In this document: positions 27,086 to 34,964 of the stretch, in pieces | Layout: each line of letters opens with the position of its first letter | Numbering within the stretch: the first letter of the stretch is position 1 | NCBI RefSeq assembly: GCF_003201815.1 | Contig: NZ_QJKB01000004.1 | Coordinates: 248,001-312,000, forward strand | Direction of reading: 5' to 3' | Length of the DNA: 64,000 nt | From: Undibacterium pigrum | GTDB taxonomy: Bacteria > Pseudomonadota > Gammaproteobacteria > Burkholderiales > Burkholderiaceae_D | The notes under the pieces: model-generated | What the model was told of the DNA's origin: nothing | The model's database searches: none | What the model saw: the letters and a program-made list of their open reading frames with translations, nothing else | Translations under genes and position numbers: made by a program

Positions 27086-27101
27086 TGCAAGGGACGTGCC
27101 A
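27086..27101 (-). promoter_or_regulatory. Sigma-54 promoter of the nitrate transporter gene
   Basis: On the minus strand the sequence TGGCACGTCCCTTGCA matches the sigma-54 consensus (TGGCAC, four-base gap after the G, TTGCA) at every conserved position. The expected start is near 27075, about 20 bases upstream of the ATG at 27054. Confidence 0.85.
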
Positions 27102-27182
27102 TCAAAATGGGCATGTCCCGGCCTTGCTTTGTGATTAAAAACAAAACTTACTGCGCGAAAACTGTGCGTCATCTGAATTAAA

Positions 27183-27207
27183 TGGTGCAATGCACCAGAA
27201 TGGCTGT
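27183..27207. promoter_or_regulatory. NtrC-like enhancer site(s)
   Basis: A perfect palindrome TGGTGCAATGCACCA lies at 27183-27197. Its right half continues as TGCACCAGAATGG, which matches the NtrC consensus (TGCACCA, A/T gap, TGGTGCA) in its left half and core. A further half-site, CAAAATGGTGCA, ends at 27333. These lie 80-200 bases from both flanking sigma-54 promoters, the usual enhancer distance. Confidence 0.65.
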
Positions 27208-27377
27208 ATTTTGTGTGAGTCCGGTGAGGGGCGTGCAGACTTGCTTCAAAAAGTGGCATTGGCATTGTCACCAACTGGGGATTTGTCAGTTTTCTGCAGT
27301 GAAAACCATATTAATGCGTAGTCAAAATGGTGCAGGCTTATAAAAGCAGCCTGGTCTTCCCTCTGAAAAAAATGAAC

Positions 27378-27393
27378 TGGCATTGCTCTTGCT
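27378..27393 (+). promoter_or_regulatory. Sigma-54 promoter of nirB
   Basis: TGGCATTGCTCTTGCT has the invariant GG (-24) and GC (-12) at correct spacing and matches TGGCA-N6-TTGCT. Transcription would begin near 27404, about 22 bases upstream of the nirB ATG at 27426. Confidence 0.8.
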
Positions 27394-27425
27394 TAGAGCC
27401 TGGGGAGACAAGCAAAGGAGCAGCC

Positions 27426-29855
27426 ATGAAGAAACTTAAGCTAGTGATGGTAGGGAATGGTATGGCAGGTGTGCGTACCCTGGAAGAATTAATCAAGATC
27501 GCCCCCGACCTGTATGACATTACCGTATTTGGTGCAGAACCTTATGCCAATTACAACCGTATCCTGCTATCACCTGTATTGGCTGGTGAGCAAACCATCA
27601 AGGACATCATGCTCAATGATGTTGACTGGTATGAAGAAAATAATATCACGCTGCATCTCGGTAAAAAAATCGTCAAGATAGACAGGGCTCGTCGCCTGGT
27701 GATCGCCGAAGATGGCACACAGACTGAATATGACCGTCTGTTGCTGGCAACTGGCTCGACTCCCTTCATGCTGCCTGTGCCTGGCAAGGATCTCAAAGGC
27801 GTGATTGCCTACCGCGATATCTACGACACCAATACCATGATAGAGGCGGCAGAAAAGCATACGCATGCTGTCGTCATCGGTGGCGGACTGCTGGGTCTGG
27901 AAGCCGCCAATGGCTTGAAAATGCGCGGCATGAGTGTCTCTGTCGTGCATTTGCCTGGCTGGTTGATGGAGCGTCAGCTTGACCCTGTTGCTGGCAAAAT
28001 GCTGCAAAAATCGCTGGAAGATCGTGGCCTGAACTTCCTGCTGGAAAAAAATACCGAAGCCATCATTGGTGACGATGTTGGTCATGTCAAAGCCATACGT
28101 TTTACTGATGGTCTGGAAATCCCCGCACAACTGATCGTCATGGCAGTTGGCATACGCCCCAATACGGCGCTGGCAGAATCTGCAGGCTTGTACTGCAATC
28201 GCGGTATTATCGTCAATGACACCATGCAGACTTATGACCCGCGCATTTACTCTGTCGGTGAATGCGTTAATCATCGTGGCACGGTATATGGCCTGGTTGC
28301 GCCTTTGTTTGAAATGGCCAAGGTCTGCGCCAATCACCTGGCCAATTTTGGCATAGGCCGCTACCAGGGTTCAGTCACATCCACAAAACTGAAAGTGACA
28401 GGCATAGATCTGTTTTCTGCCGGCGAATTCATGGGGGGCAAAGACACTGAAGAAATCATTCTATCTGACCCCATAGGTGGTGTTTACAAGAAGCTTGTCG
28501 TTAAGGATGACAAGCTGATTGGTGCCTGCCTGTATGGTGATACCGTCGATGGCAGTTGGTATTTTAAACTGCTGCGCGAAGGCAAGAATATTTCTGAAAT
28601 CCGCGATTCCCTGATGTTTGGTGAATCAAATACCGGCGACGTTGGTCATGAAGGCCACACCAAGGCTGCTGCCATGCCGGACGAGGCCGAGGTCTGTGGC
28701 TGTAACGGTGTTTGCAAAGGCACTATCGTCAAGGCCATCAAGGAAAAAGGTCTGTTCACGCTGGATGATGTGCGCAAACATACCAAGGCATCGGCATCCT
28801 GCGGCTCCTGCACTGGTCTGGTAGAGCAGATCATCATGTTCACTGCTGGTGGCGACTATTCGACTGCGTCTAAAGTCAAACCCATGTGCGCATGTACTGA
28901 TCATAGCCATCAGCAAGTGCGTGATGCCATCAAGGCCAACAAGCTCTTGACGGTCTCTGGTGTGCAGGAATTCATGGAATGGCGCACACCTAATGGTTGC
29001 TCCAGCTGCCGCCCCGCCATCAATTACTACCTGATTTCTACCTGGCCACGTGAAGCCAAGGATGATCCGCAATCACGCTTCATCAATGAGCGTTCGCATG
29101 CAAATATCCAGAAGGATGGTACTTATTCCGTTATCCCGCGTATGTGGGGCGGTGAAACCAATGCCAGCGAATTGCGCCGGATTGCTGACGTCGTTGATAA
29201 ATTCAAGATACCAACAGTCAAGGTCACCGGTGGCCAGCGTATTGACTTGCTGGGTGTGAAGAAAGAAGATTTGCGCGCCGTATGGCAAGACCTGGGCATG
29301 CCATCTGGCCTGGCTTATGCGAAGGGTCTGCGTACCGTAAAAACTTGTGTGGGCAGCGAATGGTGCCGTTTCGGTACGCAAAACTCCACCCTCATGGGGC
29401 AGCAACTGGAACGCGAACTGGCACGCATGTATTCGCCACACAAGGTCAAGCTGGCTGTGTCAGGTTGCCCGCGTAATTGCGCCGAGGCAGGTATCAAGGA
29501 CGTCGGTGTGATTGGTGTCGATTCCGGTTGGGAAATTTACGTAGGTGGCAATGGCGGTATCAAAACCGAAGTCGCGCAATTCCTGGTCAAGCTGAAAACC
29601 CATGAAGAAGTCATGGAATATACCGGTGCTTTCTTGCAGTTATACCGTGAAGAAGGATGGTACCTTGAGCGCACCGTGCATTACCTCGCACGTGTCGGCC
29701 TTGATTATGTGAAGAAAATCATATTGGAAGACCATGAGCGCCGCAAAGACTTGTATCAACGTTTGCTGTTTGCACTGGAAGGTGAGTCTGATCCATGGCA
29801 TGAACCAGAAAAAGCCCAGGTCGATACGCGCCAATTCGAACGCCTGCCAGCATAA
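27426..29855 (+). CDS. nirB: Assimilatory nitrite reductase (NAD(P)H), large subunit
   Basis: Start ATG 27426 follows AAGGAG at 27415-27420; the upstream open frame contains the sigma-54 promoter and is excluded. The product is 809 residues. Domains in order: FAD/NAD-binding oxidoreductase (about 1-300, VMVGNGMAGVRTLEELI and VVIGGGLLGLEAANGL); two BFD-like [2Fe-2S] segments (VCGCNGVCKGTIVKAI, SCGSCTGLVEQII and the later CSSCRPAINYY); then the sulfite/nitrite reductase ferredoxin-like and siroheme/[4Fe-4S] domains. Siroheme-cluster cysteines appear in VGSEWCRFGTQNS and AVSGCPRNCAEAG. It reduces nitrite to ammonium in the cytoplasm with NirD. First gene of nirB-nirD-nasA-GNAT. Confidence 0.97.
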   Translation: MKKLKLVMVGNGMAGVRTLEELIKIAPDLYDITVFGAEPYANYNRILLSPVLAGEQTIKDIMLNDVDWYEENNITLHLGKKIVKIDRARRLVIAEDGTQTEYDRLLLATGSTPFMLPVPGKDLKGVIAYRDIYDTNTMIEAAEKHTHAVVIGGGLLGLEAANGLKMRGMSVSVVHLPGWLMERQLDPVAGKMLQKSLEDRGLNFLLEKNTEAIIGDDVGHVKAIRFTDGLEIPAQLIVMAVGIRPNTALAESAGLYCNRGIIVNDTMQTYDPRIYSVGECVNHRGTVYGLVAPLFEMAKVCANHLANFGIGRYQGSVTSTKLKVTGIDLFSAGEFMGGKDTEEIILSDPIGGVYKKLVVKDDKLIGACLYGDTVDGSWYFKLLREGKNISEIRDSLMFGESNTGDVGHEGHTKAAAMPDEAEVCGCNGVCKGTIVKAIKEKGLFTLDDVRKHTKASASCGSCTGLVEQIIMFTAGGDYSTASKVKPMCACTDHSHQQVRDAIKANKLLTVSGVQEFMEWRTPNGCSSCRPAINYYLISTWPREAKDDPQSRFINERSHANIQKDGTYSVIPRMWGGETNASELRRIADVVDKFKIPTVKVTGGQRIDLLGVKKEDLRAVWQDLGMPSGLAYAKGLRTVKTCVGSEWCRFGTQNSTLMGQQLERELARMYSPHKVKLAVSGCPRNCAEAGIKDVGVIGVDSGWEIYVGGNGGIKTEVAQFLVKLKTHEEVMEYTGAFLQLYREEGWYLERTVHYLARVGLDYVKKIILEDHERRKDLYQRLLFALEGESDPWHEPEKAQVDTRQFERLPA

Positions 29856-29879
29856 CGCCATTTTTTGAGAGGAAAAAAC

Positions 29880-30224
29880 ATGAGTCAGGAATGGCAAGTT
29901 ATTTGTCGTGTAGAAGATATTCCCGTATTGGGTGCACGCGTGGTTGCACGTGCCGCCAAGCCGGATGTCGCCATCTTCAGGAATACAGAAAACAAGGTCT
30001 TTGCCCTGCTGGATAAATGCCCGCACAAAGGTGGCCCTTTGTCACAAGGCATAGTCTTTGGCGAAAGAGTAGCCTGCCCCTTACATAACTGGAACATAGA
30101 ATTGCCCACAGGTTGTGCGATTTCTCCAGATGAGGGCTGTACCCAGAAGTTCAGTCTGAAGGTGGATGCAGATCAGGTATATCTGGATGCAAATGAGTTA
30201 CGTACACTCGCAATAGAGGCATAG
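29880..30224 (+). CDS. nirD: Nitrite reductase (NAD(P)H), small subunit
   Basis: A 114-residue Rieske-like protein starting at ATG 29880, with GAGAGGA upstream and 24 bases after nirB. It has the NirD Rieske fold, with CPHKGGPLSQG and CPLHNWNIELPTG carrying the Cys/His positions (C-P-H and C-P-L-H), which suggests that the [2Fe-2S] ligands are kept, as in the longer NirD/Rieske variants. It partners NirB in nitrite reduction. It is followed by a 38-bp perfect palindrome before nasA. Confidence 0.95.
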   Translation: MSQEWQVICRVEDIPVLGARVVARAAKPDVAIFRNTENKVFALLDKCPHKGGPLSQGIVFGERVACPLHNWNIELPTGCAISPDEGCTQKFSLKVDADQVYLDANELRTLAIEA

Positions 30225-30232
30225 AAAAAATG

Positions 30233-30270
30233 CGCTGCATCACATACTATGCATAGTATGTGATGCAGCG
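30233..30270. repeat. Perfect 38-bp palindrome between nirD and nasA
   Basis: The left arm CGCTGCATCACATACTATG (30233-30251) is followed without spacer by its exact reverse complement (30252-30270). In RNA it would form a strong hairpin eight bases after the nirD stop and 17 bases before the nasA ATG. No T-run follows, so it is not a standard terminator. It may stabilise or partition the transcript. Confidence 0.9.
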
Positions 30271-30287
30271 TGCACTTAAAGGCATGT

Positions 30288-33050
30288 ATGACTGAAACCA
30301 AATCTACCTGTTGTTATTGCGGCGTTGGTTGCGGTGTAGTGATAGAAAGCGATGGCGGGCAGATAACTGGCGTGCGCGGTGATACTGATCATCCCGCCAA
30401 TTTTGGCCGCCTGTGCAGCAAGGGCAGCACTTTGCATCTTTCTGCAGATGCAAAAATACAGCAACAGGTCAGGGCGCTGTATCCTGAAATGCGCGATCCC
30501 ACCATGCGTGGAGAGTTGCGACTGCGCAGCGACTGGGATAGCGTCATTGCCAGCATGGCGGGCAAGTTTGCGAACACCATCAAGACGCATGGCCCTGACA
30601 GTGTGGCATTTTATATTTCTGGTCAGTTGCTGACGGAAGACTATTACGTCTTCAACAAACTCGCCAAGGGCTTGATAGGCACCAATAATATAGACAGCAA
30701 CTCGCGCCTGTGCATGTCAAGCGCGGTTGCCGGTTACAAGCAGACCCTGGGTGCGGATGCACCGCCTGCCTGTTATGAAGATATAGATCTCGCAGAAGTT
30801 ATTTTCATCGTGGGCTCGAATACAGCGTATGCCCATCCCATCTTGTATCGCCGCCTGGAACAGGCCAGGGAAAAAAATCCAAACCTGAAAGTGATTGTTG
30901 CCGACCCGCGCCGTACCGATACCGCGCGTGAAGCGGATTTATTCCTGCCTATATTGCCAGGCACCGATGTTGCCTTGTTCAACGGCATGCTGCATCTGTG
31001 CCTGTGGGAAGATTTAATTGATCTGGCCTATATCCAGGAGCATACCGAGGGTTTTACCGAACTCAAGCAAACTGTGCGTGATTACACACCAGCAGCCGTC
31101 GCCAAGACCTGCGGCATCAAGGAAGCTGATCTGGTGCAGGCGGCACGCTGGTTTGGGCAATCCAAAGCCAGCCTGTCGCTGTATTGCCAGGGTCTCAATC
31201 AATCATCCGCGGGTACTGCGAAAAATGCGGCACTGATTAATTTGCATCTGGCTACCCATCAAATTGGCAAGCCGGGAGCCGGTCCGTTTTCTTTGACCGG
31301 ACAACCAAACGCCATGGGCGGACGTGAAGTTGGTGGCATGGCCAATCTGATGTCGGGTCATCGCGACCTTGCCAATGCTGAGCACAGGGCAGAAATTTCT
31401 GCCTACTGGGGTGTTGATGATGTGCCTTCTGCACCAGGTAAAACTGCTGTGGAAATGTTTGAAGCAGTCAGACAGGGCGATATCAAAATCATCTGGATAG
31501 TCTGTACCAATCCCGCGCAATCCATGCCTGAGCAAAACCTGATACGTGAAGCCTTGCAAAAAGCCGAGCTGGTCATCGTGCAGGAAGCGTATGCCAGCAC
31601 GGCCACCGTGCCCTACGCAGATATCTTGCTGCCGGCCAGTACCTGGGCCGAGAAGACTGGCACAGTCACCAATTCAGAGCGCCGCATATCCCGTGTGCGC
31701 CCCGTTATACCCGCACCCGGTGAAGCAAAACACGATTGGCAAATCGCCAGCCAGTTTGCGCAAGCACTTGCCCCTTTGCTGGGCAAGTCACCAGCAAACT
31801 TCAAGTACGATAGCGACGAACAAGTCTGGAATGAACACCGCGATAGCACCCGTGGTCGTGACCTGGATATCACCGGTTTGTCATACGCCATACTGGAACA
31901 GCAGGGGCCGCAGCAATGGCCTTATCCGACTGGTGCCAGCACCGGTAAACAACGTTTGTATGAAGACGGTATTTTCCCCACAGCCAATGGGCGCGCACGT
32001 TTTATCAATACTGTGTATCAGCCTGTCAAGGATGGTGTTGATGCCCGCTATCCATTTTCATTGAACACGGGACGCCTGCGTGACCAGTGGCATGGCATGA
32101 GCCGTAGTGGCACGGTTGCGCAGTTGTTTGCACATGTCTCTGAACCTGGCATTTGCATGGAAGCCAGCGACATGCAAAGGCGATTTTTGAAATCTGGTGA
32201 TCTGGTGCATGTCAGCAGTCGTCGTGGCACTGTTATCTTGCCGGTAGTGGAAAGTGATGAGCAGCGCGCAGGGCAAGTCTTTATCGCCATGCACTGGGGT
32301 GAAGAATATGTATCAGGCCGTGGCCATGCCCACAATGCCAGCTATGGCGTGAATGCACTGACTTCGCCGGCGATAGATCCCAGCTCAAAACAACCAGAAC
32401 TGAAAGCCGCCGCCGTCAAGATTTTGAAGGCAGAGTTACCATGGCGTTTTGTGGTATTCGCCTGGCTGGATAGTGAAGAAGCGTATGCCGTCCAAACTGC
32501 CTTGCGCCCTTATATGCGCGAGTTTGCCTATGCATCCTGCACACCATTTGGTCGCGATAAAGTGGGCGTGATCTTCCGTGCTGCCAATGAAGAAGCGGTA
32601 GCAATTGAAGTTCTGGAAAAAATCGAGCAGTTGTTTGGCATACAGGGTGCTGAGATCTTGCGCTATGACGACAAGCGCCGCAGTGTTTCGCGCCATATTC
32701 TGGTAAAAGAAGGTGGTCTGGCTGCTGTGGCGCTGGCGGGAGATGTGTCTGCTGAAAGCTGGCTCAAGGACTTCCTGCAAGCGCAGGAGCCAGTTGCCAG
32801 ACTGGGGCGCCTGTTGCTTATGCCAAGCACTACTGCACCACAAGGCTTTGCCGCCCGCGGCAAAGTTGTTTGCAGTTGTTTGAACGTGACAGATACAGAA
32901 ATCAAGGCAAGTCTCAAGGACATGGAAGGCTTGCCTGCCGACATTCTGACAGGCTTGCAGGGCAAACTCAAATGCGGAACGAATTGCGGTTCTTGTGTGC
33001 CAGAACTCAAGAAAATGATCAGTTTCAACATGCAGGAAAGTGTCACATAA
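30288..33050 (+). CDS. nasA: Assimilatory nitrate reductase catalytic subunit
   Basis: Start ATG 30288 gives 920 residues. The N-terminal [4Fe-4S] cluster motif is C-C-x-C-G-V-G-C-G (STCCYCGVGCGVVIESDGG) with the fourth Cys in GRLCSKG. The molybdopterin-guanine dinucleotide oxidoreductase domain covers about 50-700 (NSRLCMSSAVAGYK, GTDVALFNGMLHL, GREVGGMANLMSGHRDLANA). The C-terminal extension ends with a BFD-like [2Fe-2S] domain (VCSCLNVTDTEIK, KCGTNCGSCVPELKKM), typical of the NasA/NasC type that takes electrons from a partner. It reduces nitrate to nitrite in the cytoplasm, feeding NirBD. No separate electron-transfer reductase gene is adjacent. Confidence 0.96.
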   Translation: MTETKSTCCYCGVGCGVVIESDGGQITGVRGDTDHPANFGRLCSKGSTLHLSADAKIQQQVRALYPEMRDPTMRGELRLRSDWDSVIASMAGKFANTIKTHGPDSVAFYISGQLLTEDYYVFNKLAKGLIGTNNIDSNSRLCMSSAVAGYKQTLGADAPPACYEDIDLAEVIFIVGSNTAYAHPILYRRLEQAREKNPNLKVIVADPRRTDTAREADLFLPILPGTDVALFNGMLHLCLWEDLIDLAYIQEHTEGFTELKQTVRDYTPAAVAKTCGIKEADLVQAARWFGQSKASLSLYCQGLNQSSAGTAKNAALINLHLATHQIGKPGAGPFSLTGQPNAMGGREVGGMANLMSGHRDLANAEHRAEISAYWGVDDVPSAPGKTAVEMFEAVRQGDIKIIWIVCTNPAQSMPEQNLIREALQKAELVIVQEAYASTATVPYADILLPASTWAEKTGTVTNSERRISRVRPVIPAPGEAKHDWQIASQFAQALAPLLGKSPANFKYDSDEQVWNEHRDSTRGRDLDITGLSYAILEQQGPQQWPYPTGASTGKQRLYEDGIFPTANGRARFINTVYQPVKDGVDARYPFSLNTGRLRDQWHGMSRSGTVAQLFAHVSEPGICMEASDMQRRFLKSGDLVHVSSRRGTVILPVVESDEQRAGQVFIAMHWGEEYVSGRGHAHNASYGVNALTSPAIDPSSKQPELKAAAVKILKAELPWRFVVFAWLDSEEAYAVQTALRPYMREFAYASCTPFGRDKVGVIFRAANEEAVAIEVLEKIEQLFGIQGAEILRYDDKRRSVSRHILVKEGGLAAVALAGDVSAESWLKDFLQAQEPVARLGRLLLMPSTTAPQGFAARGKVVCSCLNVTDTEIKASLKDMEGLPADILTGLQGKLKCGTNCGSCVPELKKMISFNMQESVT

Positions 33051-33056
33051 AAGAAC

Positions 33057-33527
33057 ATGAAGATAGAGAGAATAGATCCAGCTTCAGAAGCTGCGGGTAG
33101 TTTGCTGAGTATGTCTGACATTTACATGGCTGGATTGTATCCAGCCGAGAGCAATCACATGTTAAGTGTGGACGCACTGGCGCAAGATAATGTGATTTTT
33201 CTGGGTTGTCATATAGATGGACAACTGGCTGCCTGTGGCGCTGTGACTATCCTGTTTGATGACGATGAGCAGCTAAACTATGGGGAAATCAAGCGCGTGT
33301 TTGTGCCTGATGAATTTCGCGGCAGAGGCTTGTCCAAGCACATCATGCGTGCACTCGAAGAGGAATTGCTGGAACGGGATATACGCATAGCCCGTCTGGA
33401 AACCGGGATCAGGCAGCCCGAGGCACTGGGTTTATATTTTCGCCTCGGTTATGCTGAACGGGCTGCTTTTGGGACATATGATGAAGACCCCTTGAGCGTC
33501 TTCATGGAAAAAGATTTAATGGCCTGA
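33057..33527 (+). CDS. GNAT family N-acetyltransferase
   Basis: A 156-residue GNAT protein starting six bases after the nasA stop and so almost certainly co-transcribed with it. Acetyl-CoA binding motif A is visible as VFVPDEFRGRGLSKHIMRAL (R-G-x-G-L pattern), preceded by the beta-4 strand (IKRVF) and followed by ARLETGIRQPEALGLYFRLG. The acceptor is unknown. Its place at the end of the nitrate reductase operon may be incidental or may mean a role in nitrogen metabolism. Its stop codon lies in an inverted repeat shared with the convergent LysE gene. Confidence 0.85.
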   Translation: MKIERIDPASEAAGSLLSMSDIYMAGLYPAESNHMLSVDALAQDNVIFLGCHIDGQLAACGAVTILFDDDEQLNYGEIKRVFVPDEFRGRGLSKHIMRALEEELLERDIRIARLETGIRQPEALGLYFRLGYAERAAFGTYDEDPLSVFMEKDLMA

Positions 33528-33538
33528 AGCTTGCTGCC

Positions 33539-34180
33539 TCAGGCGGTTTGTCTGCGCAAGCTCAGCAACATCGCGCCAAAGGAAATAAAGGCTGCACCCA
33601 CTACCCGGTTAATCCATTTCACAAAGCGTGGCTTGACCAGTACATGCATGGCTCGTGCTGCCAGTTGTGCATACATCAGGTGCGTCAGATAAGACATCGC
33701 CATGAAGATACTCATGAGGATGAAAAACTGCGGCGCCAGTGCCTCATTTGGATTAATGAAATGCGGGAACAGTGCCGTGAAAAACATCAATGCCTTGGGA
33801 TTGGTTGAGGCCGTCAAAAAAGCTTCACCAAATAATTTCTTTCTAGTGGGTTTTTCGCTCAGTGTCGCGTGCGACGTTTCTTGCGCCAGCACGCTACCCT
33901 TTCCTAGCAATTGTTTTACGCCTATGTAAAACAAATACAGCGCACCGATGATCTTGACTGCCGCAAACAGGAAGGCAGAAGAATTCAGCAAAGCCCCCAG
34001 GCCCAGAAAGGCTGTCGTTGACAGGCAAAATATGCCACTGACATTCCCCAGGGCAGACCACATCACGGAGCGGGTACCATAGCTGGCACCATTTTTCAGA
34101 GACAACAAGATGGCTGGGCCGGGACTGAGTATGGATAATCCGGCAATCGTCGTGAAAGCAAGCAGGGTCTGGGTTTGCAT
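33539..34180 (-). CDS. LysE/RhtB family amino acid exporter
   Basis: A 213-residue inner-membrane protein with about six helices. The N-terminus (LLAFTTIAGLSILSPGPAIL) carries the S-P-G-P motif of the RhtB family, followed by GARYGTR-like KNGASYGTRSVMWSALGN. Members export amino acids such as homoserine, threonine or lysine using the proton gradient. It is convergent with the GNAT gene 12 bases away. GCCTGA (33522-33527) and TCAGGC (33539-33544) form an inverted repeat containing both stop codons, which may serve as a weak shared terminator. Confidence 0.9.
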   Translation of the reverse strand: MQTQTLLAFTTIAGLSILSPGPAILLSLKNGASYGTRSVMWSALGNVSGIFCLSTTAFLGLGALLNSSAFLFAAVKIIGALYLFYIGVKQLLGKGSVLAQETSHATLSEKPTRKKLFGEAFLTASTNPKALMFFTALFPHFINPNEALAPQFFILMSIFMAMSYLTHLMYAQLAARAMHVLVKPRFVKWINRVVGAAFISFGAMLLSLRRQTA

Positions 34181-34218
34181 GATTTGAATAGAGAGAAGTA
34201 TAAAAAATTGCTGCCAGC

Positions 34219-34590
34219 TTAAAGCATGTTTGCACCAGTTGCCTGGCGTACCGGGATACCGGCAGGATCAAAATTCTCCAGGCAATATACATTGATGCCA
34301 AAGTTGTCTGGCGTCACGCGCTTGCGATGAAAAGGATAGATGCCGCAGGTTTTGCAAAAATAATGGTGGGCAGTGTGGCTATGGAACTGGTATTCGCTCA
34401 GCGATTCTGTACCAGTCAGCAGCTTGAACTGGCTTTCATGCACTTTCACCATCAAGGCATTCTTGCGGCGACAAATAGAACAGTCGCACATGGTCAGTTC
34501 GGGGAAGTCTGTGGCAATTTCAAATCGTATTGCGCCACAGTGACAACTGCCTTGATAAGTTTGCATGGAGCGAGTGCCGGATGTTTGCAT
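34219..34590 (-). CDS. GFA / CENP-V-like zinc-binding protein
   Basis: A 123-residue protein of the glutathione-dependent formaldehyde-activating (GFA) family. The zinc ligands are in GSCHCGAIRFEI (C-x-C), MCDCSICRRK (C-x-C-x-x-C) and YFCKTCGIYPFH (C-x-x-C). Start ATG 34590 has AGGTA six bases upstream; an internal ATG at 34566 has no ribosome-binding site. Despite the family name, most members have no demonstrated formaldehyde activity. Same strand as the LysE gene with a 38-base gap. Confidence 0.85.
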   Translation of the reverse strand: MQTSGTRSMQTYQGSCHCGAIRFEIATDFPELTMCDCSICRRKNALMVKVHESQFKLLTGTESLSEYQFHSHTAHHYFCKTCGIYPFHRKRVTPDNFGINVYCLENFDPAGIPVRQATGANML

Positions 34591-34964
34591 TTGTCTACCT
34601 GTTTTGAATGATGTGTCAGGCTTATCTTAAAGCACTGTTGCGCAGGTGTACCGGTACAATTTCCTGCCGGGAACTGCGCTGCCATGGTCATTTCACCATG
34701 ACAATTTTGCCCCTGTCCATTCCCACTTGCCATAAAGCCTTGTCTGCCTGTTTCAGATGTGTCCAAATGTAAGCCATACCTTGGTATCGTTGTAATGAAA
34801 TAGCAATGGACTTATCATGCCGGGTCATTGCGTATTTTGTTTCAGTATTTCCTTGTATTTTGGTTTGCAGCAGACTTGCCCATCTCTTTTTTATCCATTC
34901 CCATGCGCTTTATTTGTCAGGCTATGTCCGCAGATGACCATACCAGTAATGGTGGCCGTTCATC
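34591..34964. other. Intergenic region before the two-partner secretion operon
   Basis: A gap of about 370 bases between divergent genes; it must contain the promoter of the tpsB operon. A perfect 12-bp palindrome, TGTACCGGTACA, lies at 34647-34658 and could be an operator. No credible small gene was seen; short open frames here lack ribosome-binding sites. Confidence 0.4.

Noticed and set aside
27570..28337. A 255-codon minus-strand frame inside nirB
   Set aside because: It lies wholly opposite the FAD/NAD-binding region of nirB; composition fits a reverse-strand shadow.
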